From Trichobilharzia regenti (Eukaryota > Platyhelminthes > Trematoda > Strigeidida > Schistosomatidae): a stretch of DNA of 64,000 nt. The DNA lies in the NCBI GenBank assembly GCA_944472135.2, contig OX235270.1:77075168-77139167 (forward strand), in the 5' to 3' direction. The translations under genes were made by a program, and so were the position numbers. Of this stretch, positions 30,946-41,957 are shown piece by piece. The notes beneath the pieces were generated by a model. The model searched no databases, was not told where the DNA came from, and worked only from the letters and a program-made list of their open reading frames with translations. Each line of letters opens with the position of its first letter. Position 1 is the first letter of the stretch.

Positions 30946-32900
30946 TAGGTTGGAAAATCGTCGCAGAGTTCATTTGCTAACTTCCTTCTATCAGCTATAT
31001 CCTCAAATCTGAACGGCAACACGCCCATGTCATTGTATCGTAGAATATAGATGACCAACAAACACACGAAGTATCTAGTCAACCAAGTATAGAAACAGAG
31101 TAATTTACACCAAAGATAATAACATTCAAATAGTAACTTGAAACTAGAAATGCCTTTATTCATGCAAGTCAATTTAACAATTACTCTCTCGTTTACACTT
31201 GGCTTATCCTCACTAAACTGACCATTGATATTCGTCCTTTCAAACGAACTGATACTAGCATAGTCATTGCACAAGATACTTGAGTTGATGGGTGTCTGTT
31301 TCATTGTGGATGACAGCACCAACGACGACTGATTGATACCAGTTGATGAAGTTAGCGGTGGATCAAAAGCTGTTGTTGCTCGACTTTCAGAAAGTTGTCT
31401 ACCTGCAAGACCACCACCACTGCTGTCTTTTACTATCAGCTCAGGTTTAGCACTAGCATCTGATGATAGGTGGGCTACATGCTGATCACTTACACTGACG
31501 GTCTCACAAGTATGCATGCCTTCTGCAACTGCACCTGCATTTACTTCTACTTCACGTTCAAGTTGTACAGAAACTTTGTTCAACTTAGCAGTAGTAGGCA
31601 TATCCCTCATCTCATCATGATCAACCAAAGACAACTGTGAAGTATCATGATCATTATCACGAATATTCACTTTACCGTCAATGTCATCATTTTCAAACTC
31701 TTTAATAACAGAAGTAGATGATTTTGGTTCCTCCTCACAAATCCTTAAAGGTTTTATACCTTCACTCTGACTAGTAATACCTTGTAAACTTGTAGGGTCA
31801 GAACTGGACTCTGAAGCAGTAACTCTATTCTGTGACACTCTATTCAACAATGGCTTACCAGTTGCAACTACAGACTTCTTCACCGCACCGTTATCGTCAC
31901 ACAATTCGGAGTCAGACCTGGAGTTTACATTTAGCTTATCACTGAACTTGCTCACTTGTTCACAGTTCACTTCTGTATGCACCTCTTGCAAACGTGTAAA
32001 ACACAACCGTGTTTGTCTTGCAGCTTGCAACTTATCTGTTGAGGATGTACTACGAAACCTGTTACACTCACTAGGTCTATATGCATTACTAGACATCATG
32101 GAGCCTTCTCGATATCCACCTCTTTGAGGCCTATTCGTCATCAATGATTGCATTTCGCTCTCAGACTGCTCTATTCTAGGGGTGAGATGCAATATACTGG
32201 CGAACTTGCTCATAGATTGATTGACACTATCTTTTACTAGTTTCAGGATATCATCAAATTTTGGCTCGATACCCTCATCCTCCATACGGGAGCTTATCTT
32301 CACCCACTTCCTTTGCAGTCGAGTAGGTAGGCGTCTTGCTATTACTTCTAGTATAAAACTCGAGTTGAGGTCATTCATGCAATTCATCGAAACCAATGCA
32401 TTCTTGTAAATCAACAGATTATCCATAAACTCAGTAAGTGCCTGGGAGTCATCCTGTAATTGACCACTATTACCCTTAACAGCCTCGAATAATTTCCCTA
32501 CAATCATCGAAGGTCTTCCAAACCTTTGACGTAGTATGCTCATAGCCTTGTAGTAGCCCTCTTTTGGCTTCATAAACTTACAGCACTGTATAGCTCTTGC
32601 AGCATCTCCAGTGCAATACCTCATCAAATACATTAACTTCATTTCATCAGTTAATAAAAAACCACTCAGCATGATCTCAAACTCCTTCACAAATTGTAAA
32701 TAATCAGCCGGGTTTCCATCAAAACATCGTGGTTCAAATTTAGGGAGTTTGATGTTCCTATTATCCCTGAACGGCGAAACAGTAACATCAACCATGTCAT
32801 GCTTAACATCAGACACATCGTTACAAGTAACAGACAAGTCACCATGACTTACTTTCCTGTTTGCATCCAAGACACTCTGTCCCTTCTTTGACCCAGGCAT
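30945..32900 (-). CDS. BEL/Pao gag-like protein with hydrophobic C-terminal tail
   Basis: An intact 651-codon frame. Residues 1-240 are the BEL gag homology region (LPKFEPRCFDGNPADYLQF near 51-69; YCTGDAARAIQCC near 95; FGRPSMIVGKLFEAVKG near 127; ARRLPTRLQRKW near 191). Near 297-310, CFTRLQEVHTEVNC looks like a CCHC knuckle with the second Cys replaced by Arg. A long Ser/Asp-rich stretch follows. The last 80 residues carry a strongly hydrophobic run (FECYYLWCKLLCFYTW, then YFVCLLVIYIL), unlike gag, and end DDFPT. The tail is probably 3' element sequence joined on when pol was lost. Because the frame is open, the protein could be made, but function is unknown. Confidence 0.8.
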   Translation of the reverse strand: MPGSKKGQSVLDANRKVSHGDLSVTCNDVSDVKHDMVDVTVSPFRDNRNIKLPKFEPRCFDGNPADYLQFVKEFEIMLSGFLLTDEMKLMYLMRYCTGDAARAIQCCKFMKPKEGYYKAMSILRQRFGRPSMIVGKLFEAVKGNSGQLQDDSQALTEFMDNLLIYKNALVSMNCMNDLNSSFILEVIARRLPTRLQRKWVKISSRMEDEGIEPKFDDILKLVKDSVNQSMSKFASILHLTPRIEQSESEMQSLMTNRPQRGGYREGSMMSSNAYRPSECNRFRSTSSTDKLQAARQTRLCFTRLQEVHTEVNCEQVSKFSDKLNVNSRSDSELCDDNGAVKKSVVATGKPLLNRVSQNRVTASESSSDPTSLQGITSQSEGIKPLRICEEEPKSSTSVIKEFENDDIDGKVNIRDNDHDTSQLSLVDHDEMRDMPTTAKLNKVSVQLEREVEVNAGAVAEGMHTCETVSVSDQHVAHLSSDASAKPELIVKDSSGGGLAGRQLSESRATTAFDPPLTSSTGINQSSLVLSSTMKQTPINSSILCNDYASISSFERTNINGQFSEDKPSVNERVIVKLTCMNKGISSFKLLFECYYLWCKLLCFYTWLTRYFVCLLVIYILRYNDMGVLPFRFEDIADRRKLANELCDDFPT

Positions 32901-33045
32901 TGTTGAACTTGACCCAATTCCAAAAACGTTCCAGATATTGCTTGTTCAAAGAGGACTTGGCCGGCACCAGGAAAGATGAACGGTGACTATCCAAACTTTC
33001 ACCAACTGTCTGAATCCGCCAGAATCTGTTTCTACCGTCAGAAAC

Positions 33046-33403
33046 TGTCAGCCACGTCTCGTAAACCGTTAATGCCCAGCTCGTGCTACGCTCGGGCTCA
33101 CGCTGTTCCTTGAAGTTTCTCAGAAACGCTTAGTAATAACGGACGAAAAACCAAAACACCAATTGTTGACTCGAGGATTCTTTATTGTTACACCAACATA
33201 TAAAAAATGTTTCCACTAAGGTCTGTGAACAAATATTACAATAATAAATCACAATATTACTTCTGACGGTTTACTGCTGACTTCTTTCTGAACAGCGACC
33301 GATGAGACGATGACTGTCGTATTGATGCCTCCGCGAAAATTGGGGAAGTTGGTTTTGAGCAAACAACCGTGAATTGATCGTTCAATCTTCAACTGCATTG
33401 ACA
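33046..33403 (-). repeat. 5' LTR of the pol-less BEL element
   Basis: Partner of 29442-29799. On the minus strand it starts TGTCAATGCAG and ends GTGGCTGACA, followed by the GTTTCTGACGG leader motif. It carries an AATAAAG signal (minus strand, near 33180). Confidence 0.9.
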
Positions 33404-34592
33404 ACCTGCTTTACTAACCTACTATCAGATTGAGACGATTGAATATTATGCCTGGATATGAATATTCCAATCCATATGGTGTTCCTAGTCTCTCTGAAGG
33501 CATTTGACACAGATCACCCTTACCTTCTCCTGCACAGAATAATCCAGACAGGTATAGATGAGCCACTTCTGTCATGGTTAAAGGACTAACTAGCTGACAG
33601 GCAATTTTGCACTAAGGTCGATGGAGTCCGATAGTCTTGGCACAGCTCGTCATCAAGAGTGTCGCAGCGTGCTATCCTAGGACCACTGATGTTTTTGATT
33701 TTTATCAGTGATCTACCATCCCGTCTAAGCTCCCCGACTCTTCTATACGCTGATGACGTAAAGATATGGAGGGCGGTAAAGTCTCCGGAGGACTCATAGA
33801 GGCTGCAGGAAGATCTAAACCTTCTGGAAGACTGGGCGGTGGCCAGTGGCATGACTTTTGAACCTGAAAAAAGTTCAAAGTAGTGAAGTTGTGCACCTGT
33901 AGACTGCAGAATGCAAATTACACCCTGTGCAATGAAAGCTTGTCTTGCACAACGTTGGAACGTGACTTAGGTCCAGTTCTAACGGAAAAAATGGACACAA
34001 GCATAAATTACACGGGGTGTGTGGCGAGGGCATATGCGGTCGTACACTTTACACATAAACAGTTAGGTCCACCAACTCTTGAGCTCTTTTTAAGGTTTTA
34101 CAAAACATATGTCAGAACACACCTTGAAGTGGATAATATTATTGCACCCCCAATGCTTAGAGGAGACGCCGACCTCTTGGAAAGAGTCCAACGACGGGCA
34201 GCATAAGGAGTGGTTGGTCTCCGAAATAAACCATATGATGAAAGGAAGTTCACACTTAGCTATCAACGTCTTAGGGGGGATTTGATTACAGCCTACAAAA
34301 TAACAAGTGACCAGAGTCACCCAAACAAAGGTGTTCTGCCAATGAGTAGGTATAGGCTCCCTCGTGGAAATCCCAGAATCATAGCTCACCAGAGGGCAAG
34401 GACCCGGGTGCGCTACCACTTCTTTTCACTGCGGGTTTGCCGTCCCTGGAATTCCTTACCGGCAGATGTAGCTGTGGCACAGTCTTTGGATACCTTTAAG
34501 CGAGGGGCGGACAACCATTCAGTGACACAAGGACTGCATCCAAAATGGCCTATCCCATTAAAATCGCATACACCATTCAGGAGTAGACAATG
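33404..34592 (+). pseudogene. CR1-like RT, palm to C-terminus
   Basis: Plus-strand frames read VSLKAFDTDHPYLLLHRI (motif A), GPLMFLIFISDLPS (motif B end), SPTLLYADDVKIWRAV (motif C, intact YADD), LQEDLNLLEDWAVASGM, LERDLGPVLTEKM, LELFLRFYKTYVRTHLE, LERVQRRAA, then (34210-34593) YQRLRGDLITAYKI, RYHFFSLRVCRPWNSLPAD and LDTFKR. Breaks include stops near 33588, 33631 and 33880 and TAA at 34204. This is the usual CR1 RT end, and the most complete C-terminal half of that clade in the window. Confidence 0.82.
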
Positions 34593-34599
34593 AAACTTG

Positions 34600-35933
34600 T
34601 CGTTTTACTTCTTTACATTCTCTCCCGTCTTACTTTCCTGACAACTTTAACTACACTTATTATTACCATCATTACCGATATATATTATTAATACTATTCT
34701 TCAAATTTAATCAGCTGACTGTTGTTACGTTTTCCTATTTCCTCTTCTGTCTGTTAGTCTGAATAACTTCACTAATTATACCTATTATTATTATCTCTTT
34801 TCTCTTGTTGACGATACCGGTGAACTAACTGGTGAAAGGATCAACTCCATTCACAGTAGTAACAGTCTTAACACACCTCATACTACAGACCACATATAAT
34901 TAATCCCAGCACTACTTCCTTTGGAGTCAACCAAAGCTACGACAGTTGAGTGGCGGGATGAGCTACGCAGAAGTTCACCGAAGATCAGGAACCTATATCT
35001 TACAATCAAGAAGCGAGCACGAAGAAATCAAATTGGTTTATACTAGCTAGTGAAAACGATATTGGATATTGGAAATGATCAGGTGGTGACCTTGGGTTTC
35101 GAGCTGCTTTCGGTTGGGATGATGCGTGTGGTGGTGTTTCATGAGTGGTTGACCTGACCACTTTTATTGAACAGGCAACGAAAAGCGGTAAGATGACGCA
35201 GAGTATGTGAGGTTCTTTGAAGTTATCGTTTTAATGATTCCGTTTAATGATGTGACACGATCTATTTGTTCATATTCAAAAGTTCGTTAGCATAATTAAG
35301 CATTTAATTGCTAATTCACCATCGTCTCTCATTTGTGCAACATGTTCTCTGAGGGAAATTCTGGATTGCTATAGGAATGTTTCTGACGTCAAAGCTTTAT
35401 CACTTTTGCACGTCCACAATGAGTTATCCACCGTTGCTGCAGCATCCCAAGCTCATTATAATGTTTAATGAAGTCTCTGATTCAGAAATAACTCTGATGT
35501 TCTATAATGAGCAAATTCTGAAATTGTTTCGAAATGTTTTAACATATCGGCACAAACAATAACTAAGTGCTGGTTTTCAGCATGACTGATACTAATTCAA
35601 CACCCTGTGCTATTTTCTAGGCCTTTTCAGAAGTAGATCTGGATTTACTGGGTTTTCTTATCACCGTCGTCTGAGCTCAGATTCAATACTGACCGACATT
35701 ACTTCAGAACTAAAAGACAGTTCGGAGCACAGTGACAATTTCCCAGCTCTATTTCAGCACTGAAGTTATTACTTCAACTTCAAATCCTGTTTTTAAGGTT
35801 TTGTCACATTATGAAGCGTTCATTGTTCCTTTTAAAAACGACCGGCATTATTTCAGTACATAGTGGGTTCATTTTAGGTAGAAAAAATATTCGTTTACCA
35901 TAAAACAACATCATCGATACACAGGTTAGAATT
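34600..35933. other. 3' end of the CR1-like element, then nothing recognised
   Basis: The first 300 bp or so after the RT stop are T-rich and probably its 3' untranslated part. The remainder has no coding pattern, LTR or repeat that I can support. Confidence 0.4.
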
Positions 35934-35941
35934 AGTTTAGA

Positions 35942-36010
35942 CCCCGACTGAAAGCTGCTACATTGACGTGGTGGTCGGGCTTGAACACCGCAATGATGTA
36001 TTCAAGCTAT
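35942..36010 (+). ncRNA. structured 5' terminus of the RTE element (ribozyme-like, unproven)
   Basis: The first bases after the target duplication, CCCGAC (35943-35948), pair with GTCGGG (35974-35979). Inside lies CTAC facing GTGG, and directly after comes a hairpin GCTTGAA/TTCAAGC (35979-36007). The block is conserved at the 5' ends of two other copies (48340-48408 minus and 61430-61500). HDV-like ribozymes cap some RTE elements and have this order of stems, but I could not find the second long-range stem, so this is only a possibility. Confidence 0.35.
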
Positions 36011-36568
36011 ACTGGCTGAGACTTATGTCTCTTGAGGTTCTACCATGCCAGGCAGGTTGTTTGGATAGCGGTTAAACAAAAAGCAGCTACCCAATCCAAC
36101 ATCATGTCCAATACAAAATCACAAAATTTCATGCCGGATCGGCCGTGGCCCGGATTAACAACGACCGCGCTTCCTGCTGCCGTGTCACAGGGCAGGAGTG
36201 ATAAATATGCTACTGAGACACACCAAACAAAAAGAACAAACAAAAACAGGCCGCGTGTGACCGGCCTCAAGCAGTTGTCCCCTGGGCTCTGCGGTCACGC
36301 AACCAACTTCCACGGTGTGGGCAGCCGGGAAGTAACAATCGCCCTCACAATCCGAAATGCACACGAAACCTCTCTATTACTCACTCATCTTTGTCTTCAT
36401 CTCTATCATCTTGCCTTCCTTCCACTGATGCAACTCCTCGACTTGATAGCTCTCCACTTCCTCTCCACTCTGCGTCCACTAAAAACGATGGAAGCCAAAA
36501 AACCACACCGACAGCCTCTTAAAGCCGCGCCACCAATTTCATATAGGAGCTCTTAATGTTAGGACACT

Positions 36569-38710
36569 TTGCCAAATAGGACACAAGCATCACTAGCCAA
36601 GACCCTGGCATCACGAGCCATTGATGTATGCTGTGTTTCAGAAACACGCATACAAGACCCAAGTGTGGTTATTCACCTAACCCCACCTGGCCAACAGGTT
36701 GAATCTGCAAAATTCACCTTGAGGGTGTCAGGAGATGCCACAGCTAGTTCACGAGGATTAGCTGGCGTAGGGATAGCTTTGAGTACTAGGGCAGAAAAGA
36801 CATTGCTTGACTGGATCCCGGTAGATAGCCGAATGTGTGCTGTCCGCCTGAACGGATCAGTAAGAAGGAGGAAGGACTGCACTACTCGCCGATGCCTTTT
36901 CGTAATCTCCGCCTACGCCCCCACTGACTGCAGTTCAGATGAAACGAAGGATGAGTTCTACCAAAAGCTGTCTAGTTTGGTGAGAAAGGCTAAACGCTCA
37001 GACATAGTCGTTCTAGCTGGTGACTTTAACGCTCAAGTAGGGAAATTGTGTCAATCTGAGAAGGATGTCGGTGGCACCTATGGAGTTCCGTGCCAGCGAA
37101 CCGACAACGGTGACCGTCTCCTACAGTTCTGCTCTGATAATCATTTGTTTCTTGTAAGCACTAACTTCAAACACAAGGAGAGACACTGTTTGACTTGGAG
37201 ACCCCCTTCATCAAACCAACGCTGGACACAAATAGACCACATAGCAATAAGCTATCGTTGGCGTGGGTCGGTAGGAGATTGTCGCTCCTTCTGGAACACG
37301 TGCGTAGATACCGACCATGCACTGGTCCGCGCTCGGGTGTGCTTACGACTGAACGGACGTAGGAAACAGCTGGCGGTAAAACCATCACGTCCCCAGCTCG
37401 ATCAGGAAACTAAATCCGTATTTGAGGAAGAACTAGCTAAACACATATCTGTGTTCGACAGCTGTGCTCACCCTGAAGAAGCTTGGAAAAATATCCAGGC
37501 AGCCATAGATACAGCTGTAAAAGCTGTGAATAAGGTAAACCCAAAGGTGAGTAAAAACCACTGGATCTCCACCGCCTCATCCGAACTGATAGATGCTAGA
37601 AGACTTATTCCGGCGAGCTCCGAATTCAATGAGGAGCGAAAGCTGCACAAGAGGAAACTTACGAAAAGTCTCCGCAAGGACCGTGAACAGTGGTGGGCGA
37701 CAAAAGCCAAAGAGATGGAGAAAGCTTCGAGGATAGGCAACACCAGGCAACTCTTTAGACTCATCAGGGAAACGGGTGGGAGAAGACAAATCATTAGTGA
37801 GACAATCTCGGAAAAAAATGGCACTATAATTAGCTCCCAGGATAGACGACTGGATCGTTGGAAAGAGCATTATGAGGAGCAGTTTAATTTGCCCACAGCC
37901 ACGCTCAACCTTCCGAGCATCCAACACCTCCCTGAATGGGATATAGACACAGGTCCTCCGTCACTAACTGAGGTTACTAAAGCTGTCACCAATCTGAAAC
38001 TAGGCAAAGCAGCGGGACCTGATGGAATGACTCCAGAGGTATTTAAGTACGGTGGAGACAGCTTACTGTCCGGATTAACTGAGGTACTAGGCAGCGTCTG
38101 GGAATCAGAAGAAGTCCCATCGGGTTGGTGTAAGTCACTGATTATCCCCATATACAAGAAGGGAGACAAGTCTTCCTGTGATAATCACAGAGGGATTAGC
38201 TTGACTAATATAGTATCTAAAGTCTTAGGCTCAATAATCATGCGTAGACTGAGTGGTGCTCGGGAGGCACAAACACGAGAGAGCCAGGCAGGCTTTAGAC
38301 CAGGAAGAGGGTGTATTGATCATATCTTCACCCTCCGACAGATTCTAGAACATAGGCATTCCTACCGGCGTCCAACAGTCATTATATTTCTTGACCTAAA
38401 GGCAGCATTCGACTCTGTCGATCGGGAAGTTCTCTGGAGATGCTTGGCTGTAAAGGGAATTCCGAGAAAATATATTGCACTGATTAAGGCACTCTACTCG
38501 TACTCATACAGCCAGGTGAGGGCTTACGGCGAGCTGTCATCTGAACTGATGACGACCAGTGGTGTCCGTCAAGGATGCCCATTATCTCCTTTTCTATTCA
38601 ACTTCATCATAGATGTGTTAATGGACTTAACCCTAGGTGACTTCAGCGACTCAGGGATTGACTTGCTACCGGGAATAATCTCGTTGACTTGGAATATGCA
38701 GACGATATAG
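36569..38710 (+). pseudogene. RTE endonuclease-reverse transcriptase, main open part
   Basis: A 713-codon frame. Endonuclease: CCVSETRIQD (about 21-30), [11 protein letters not shown] (about 148-158), TQIDHIAISY (about 219-228), DTDHALVRAR (about 248-257). RT: GKAAGPDGMTPEVFK (about 477-491), NHRGISLTNIVSKVL, ESQAGFRPGRGCIDHI, FLDLKAAFDSVDREV (motif A, about 606), [15 protein letters not shown] (motif B, about 664). The true start lies upstream in another frame (NVRTLCQIG near 36552-36578); loss of one A near 36583 separates them. A second one-base loss near 38675 throws the frame out just before the YADD box, leaving the artificial end NMQTI. Confidence 0.9.
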
Positions 38711-39522
38711 TCCTTCTAGGCGAAGACGCTGACGAAATGCAGAGTCTTCTAAACACCTTGAGCCGCAATCTACGAATGTTTGGCATGCGATTCGCTCCCG
38801 CCAAATGCAAGATGATGTTACAGGACTGGACTACATCGACGCCTAGTTTAAAAATAGGAAGTGAAGTGGTAGAGCACGTTGACCGCTTCACTTATTTGGG
38901 AAGTACCATCAGCCCCAACGGGCTGATCTCTGACGAAATCTCAGCACGAATACAAGGGGCTCGTTTCGCATTTCTTAGTTTACGCCGACTCTGGCGTAGA
39001 CGAGATGTTCGACTATCGACCAAAGGGCGGGTGTACTGCTCATCAGTCCGCTCCGTCCTCCTTTATGGTTGTGAGACCTGGCCACTGAGAGTGGAAGACA
39101 TGAAAAGACTAGCTGTCTTTGATCATAGGTGCCTGCGTTCTATTTCCCGTGTAAAGTGGCATAATAAGGTGAGCAACATTGAGGTTAGGCGTAGAGTTCT
39201 AGGTAAACAGGGGAAATCAATCGACGAAGTCGTGAAGCTACAAAGACTGAGATGGTTAGGACATGTGTTACGTATGCCAAGCCATCGCCTCCCTCGACGA
39301 GCAATGTTAGCGGATATAGGGTCAGGCTGGAAAAAAGCTAGCGGCGGTCAAACAAAAACTTGGCACCAGTCAATGAAATCCACAACAGTTGGTCTAAGCC
39401 ACGTAGGAAGGTGTAGACTTCCAGGCTGGGGTCCTCGGGACGGTAAAAATCTATGGTTGGAAACAATTGGTGACATGGCTCAAAATCGTTCTCAGTGGCG
39501 CAGATGCATCCACTCCTTGTGA
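38689..39522 (+). pseudogene. RTE reverse transcriptase, catalytic box to C-terminus
   Basis: A 277-codon frame continuing the protein above in the next frame. It starts with EYADDIVLLGEDADEM (intact motif C), then [44 protein letters not shown], and the RTE C-terminal segment [35 protein letters not shown] and [10 protein letters not shown]. It ends at TGA 39520-39522. No internal stop is present, so the C-terminal half could be read if the upstream break were absent. It serves here as the reference for the fragments elsewhere. Confidence 0.9.
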
Positions 39523-39712
39523 CTTATGATCTCCAATGAAACTTTTGTTCTTCGTTATTACTCCTTTGTCTCACACCTCTGCTCACTGTTTCTATTATGC
39601 TTTTCTTGTACTTTCTTCTCTTGCTTCGCGTGCTACACGGAGTGTGGCGACTTGAACTTCCGCACATTTGTGCAAAGTTCTATGTCGAAAACAGACAGAC
39701 AGACAGTTTAGA

Positions 39713-41957
39713 ATTATTGTAAGCTTGGGTTTGCAATTCGACTTAGCACTGATAAGTTTAGTGGCTTATTCAATGTATTCTGCTTCCATACAAATTTAAA
39801 GTCTTCCATTTCTTTGCAGTTCGTCTGTCTTTTTTAGATTCATCATGATGAGAAGACTCCAATTGTTGATTGTCTCAGGGAGAGCTGAGTTTTGCTTCTA
39901 GTCCATCCTTCTGGTGTGTTTGTTCTTATGCATGATGACCTCATGGATGTTTTTGAATGTCTAGAAGTGGTGAACTCAAATGGTTATTTTTACTATAATG
40001 CTGTAAAATAAGTTTTCCTGTACCCATGATATGGTAGTAAGGGATTTCCAGTTTCCAGTCTCTTTAGGGAAAGAGTTGATGTCGTGTGATGAAATTGATA
40101 CATAATCCTTTGATGTGGAACAGTATTAACTAATATGTGGTTAGATTAGGGGCGGGGGTTATACTTTCTCCATCTCATTTGATTTTCCAAATTTATAGGC
40201 TTTCCTAGTGATCTGAAGTAAGAATTTAGCAAATGTCTGACTTAAGTCAATAACCACTCCCACTGGTCTCCTCCTAAACCTCACCTGTTTCTCTGGTTAA
40301 AGATTGTCCCCGAGCCTAAAGCTGTACTCTTCAGGTACTGTGCTGTCTCCATTTGTTTCAGTAACTTGTCTCTTGTAAGTTTTGGTCTGTCGGCCTTCCG
40401 TTTAAAGGGAAGTGTAATAATTAAATGTGCTGACTAATTTATTTATTCTGCGAGTTACATGGGTCCTACGAAACTAGTTCCTGATGTAAACTTAACACTG
40501 ATGCTAAAAGTAGTTTGGCATTTGAAAATTTGCATTATCTTTGGCACAGGTACGGTATTCAGCCCCCATTAAAGAACATGTACTTTGCGACAGTTGCTTC
40601 TGTTGTCCCTCAAAGCTGTATGGCGTGGATGTTGAAATAGGAAATATGAAAAGATGGGCAACTTGAATATCTTTAAGTTCCCGGGGTTAGATCTTCATCA
40701 GTTATGAGGTTGGGTGCAGTGTGTTAGATAAAAAATGTAATTCAACTGATGAGGTAAATTTTCTTCATTTAGGATAGCTACAGTATTTTAGGTACATTGA
40801 GCCTCTGTCATCTTCATCGGAGTGTTGGCTGAAATGTAGTTGTGTTGAAAAGAAGTTTAGGTGCTAGAACCAAACACCATCAATTCAGAAGCCATTATCT
40901 TTTGATATGAATCACAGAGATGTGTTAAATGTCTGGTTGGGATAATCGAGATGTTTCGAATCAATCTTCAAAATACACATTGACGTAGATGTATTCACTC
41001 TATCACACACGTGTTTGACTGTTTTGGTATTATTTGGTTCAGTCATTAATGTGGTTCTTCAATGTGATAACTTTTGTGCCACTTTCTATTTTAGTTCGTC
41101 AGCTAGTGTCCAAGTTAGTTGACACTACGAAAAGTGACAGTGGCAGTTTTAAACGGTATATAGTTTGGAATATAATCACATTATTAAACGATTGTCCGAT
41201 TGCTAAAGATAAAATGCGAATTTGTTTTATTTCTTTGCCTGTTTGTAATCTATCTGCTTTTAATATGCAATTGTAGGTAACTGACTTACCCATAATTGTG
41301 GACTCAGCTATTGAAGCCGCTTTACAGAACCAGTACAGATGCAACACATTGACGGCGTCACTTGAGTTTGTATCATAGGATCCCCGATTTAAATCTCGTG
41401 TCACCTTCTTTAATCTGGTCGATTAAGTAGTATCTTTAGCAATGAGTATCTTATAGCCTAGTGCATGAAAAGGTCTGTTCAGCATGAATTCTGAATAACT
41501 ACTTTTATAGCCCCAATTCCTTTATATGGCTAGTGATTAACGTGTATCTATGTTGTTGGTTGCGAATGTGAAATCACAGCCTAAAGACGTAATAGCTGGT
41601 TAGTTTTAAAGAACTTATGTAGTCTGAGAGGTTAAATAAAGTGCAGAATTAAAATTAGTAACTCACCCGAATTTCTCTAATGTTCCTAGAAAAGATACGA
41701 AATAAACTTGTTACAATGAACTCACCAAATGGATTAAGTTTTAGTTGTTTTTTTGCCCAACTGTCATCAATAATGAATCAGATCATTGTATTTTACCGCA
41801 GTTTGACTTATTCCCCTTATGAATGAAGCATTCAAATGAATTTTTCTGTTTCTCACTTTTAGTACTGTAATAGGAAACTATTATTTTACCATTACATCGT
41901 TATTTATTTCTCTGTTGTAGATAGATATATTAGCTCATTGCTTTTAACTTTTCTGAA
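39713..41957 (+). other. sequence upstream of LTN1
   Basis: AT-rich with no coding pattern. An open frame of 80 codons at 41034 lacks any motif. TCTGTTGTAG at 41911-41920 is a good splice acceptor 37 bases before the LTN1 start codon, so a 5' non-coding exon or a trans-spliced leader could join here. The promoter was not located. Confidence 0.5.

Larger units (their letters stand above)
29442..33403 (-). mobile_element. BEL/Pao LTR retrotransposon without pol
   Basis: Two 358-bp LTRs (5' LTR 33403-33046, 3' LTR 29799-29442 on the minus strand) enclose 3.2 kb. The inside holds a long gag frame (32900-30945), a three-unit tandem repeat, and about 700 bp of further non-coding sequence. Protease, RT, RNase H and integrase are absent. 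Gag resembles the BEL/Pao type seen in schistosome Sinbad and Saci-1 elements. It sits inside the RT of a CR1-like element; a clean target duplication was not identified. Confidence 0.87.
28770..34592 (+). mobile_element. CR1-like non-LTR retrotransposon, split by a BEL insertion
   Basis: Plus-strand RT sequence up to 29441 resumes at 33404 after the minus-strand BEL element. The motif order is continuous across the gap: GFRKCRYC before it, LLY and then the KAFDTDHP motif after it. The 5' half (ORF1, endonuclease) is missing. This family is distinct from the 7800-11300 element in sequence, ending RGDLITAYKI ... WNSLPADVA. Confidence 0.8.
35942..39704 (+). mobile_element. RTE-clade (SR2-like) non-LTR retrotransposon, nearly intact
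   Basis: A 3.76-kb insertion bounded by the 8-bp duplication AGTTTAGA (35934-35941 and 39705-39712). It has a 5' leader, one endonuclease-RT coding region broken by only two single-base deletions (near 36583 and 38675), a 3' untranslated part, and a terminal GACAGACAGACAG tail. The endonuclease, RT and C-terminal domains are all present in order. It is full-length and young, though not able to make one continuous protein. Relatives in the window are at 43985-48408 (minus), 45565-46066, 61430-63250 and 16220-16610. Confidence 0.92.

Noticed and set aside
36032..36556. 174-codon plus-strand frame upstream of the RTE endonuclease as ORF1
   Set aside because: It lies in the leader and is not in the frame of the family N-terminus (DSLLKPR...NVRTL), which runs in a different frame over 36490-36578; no ORF1 motif is present.
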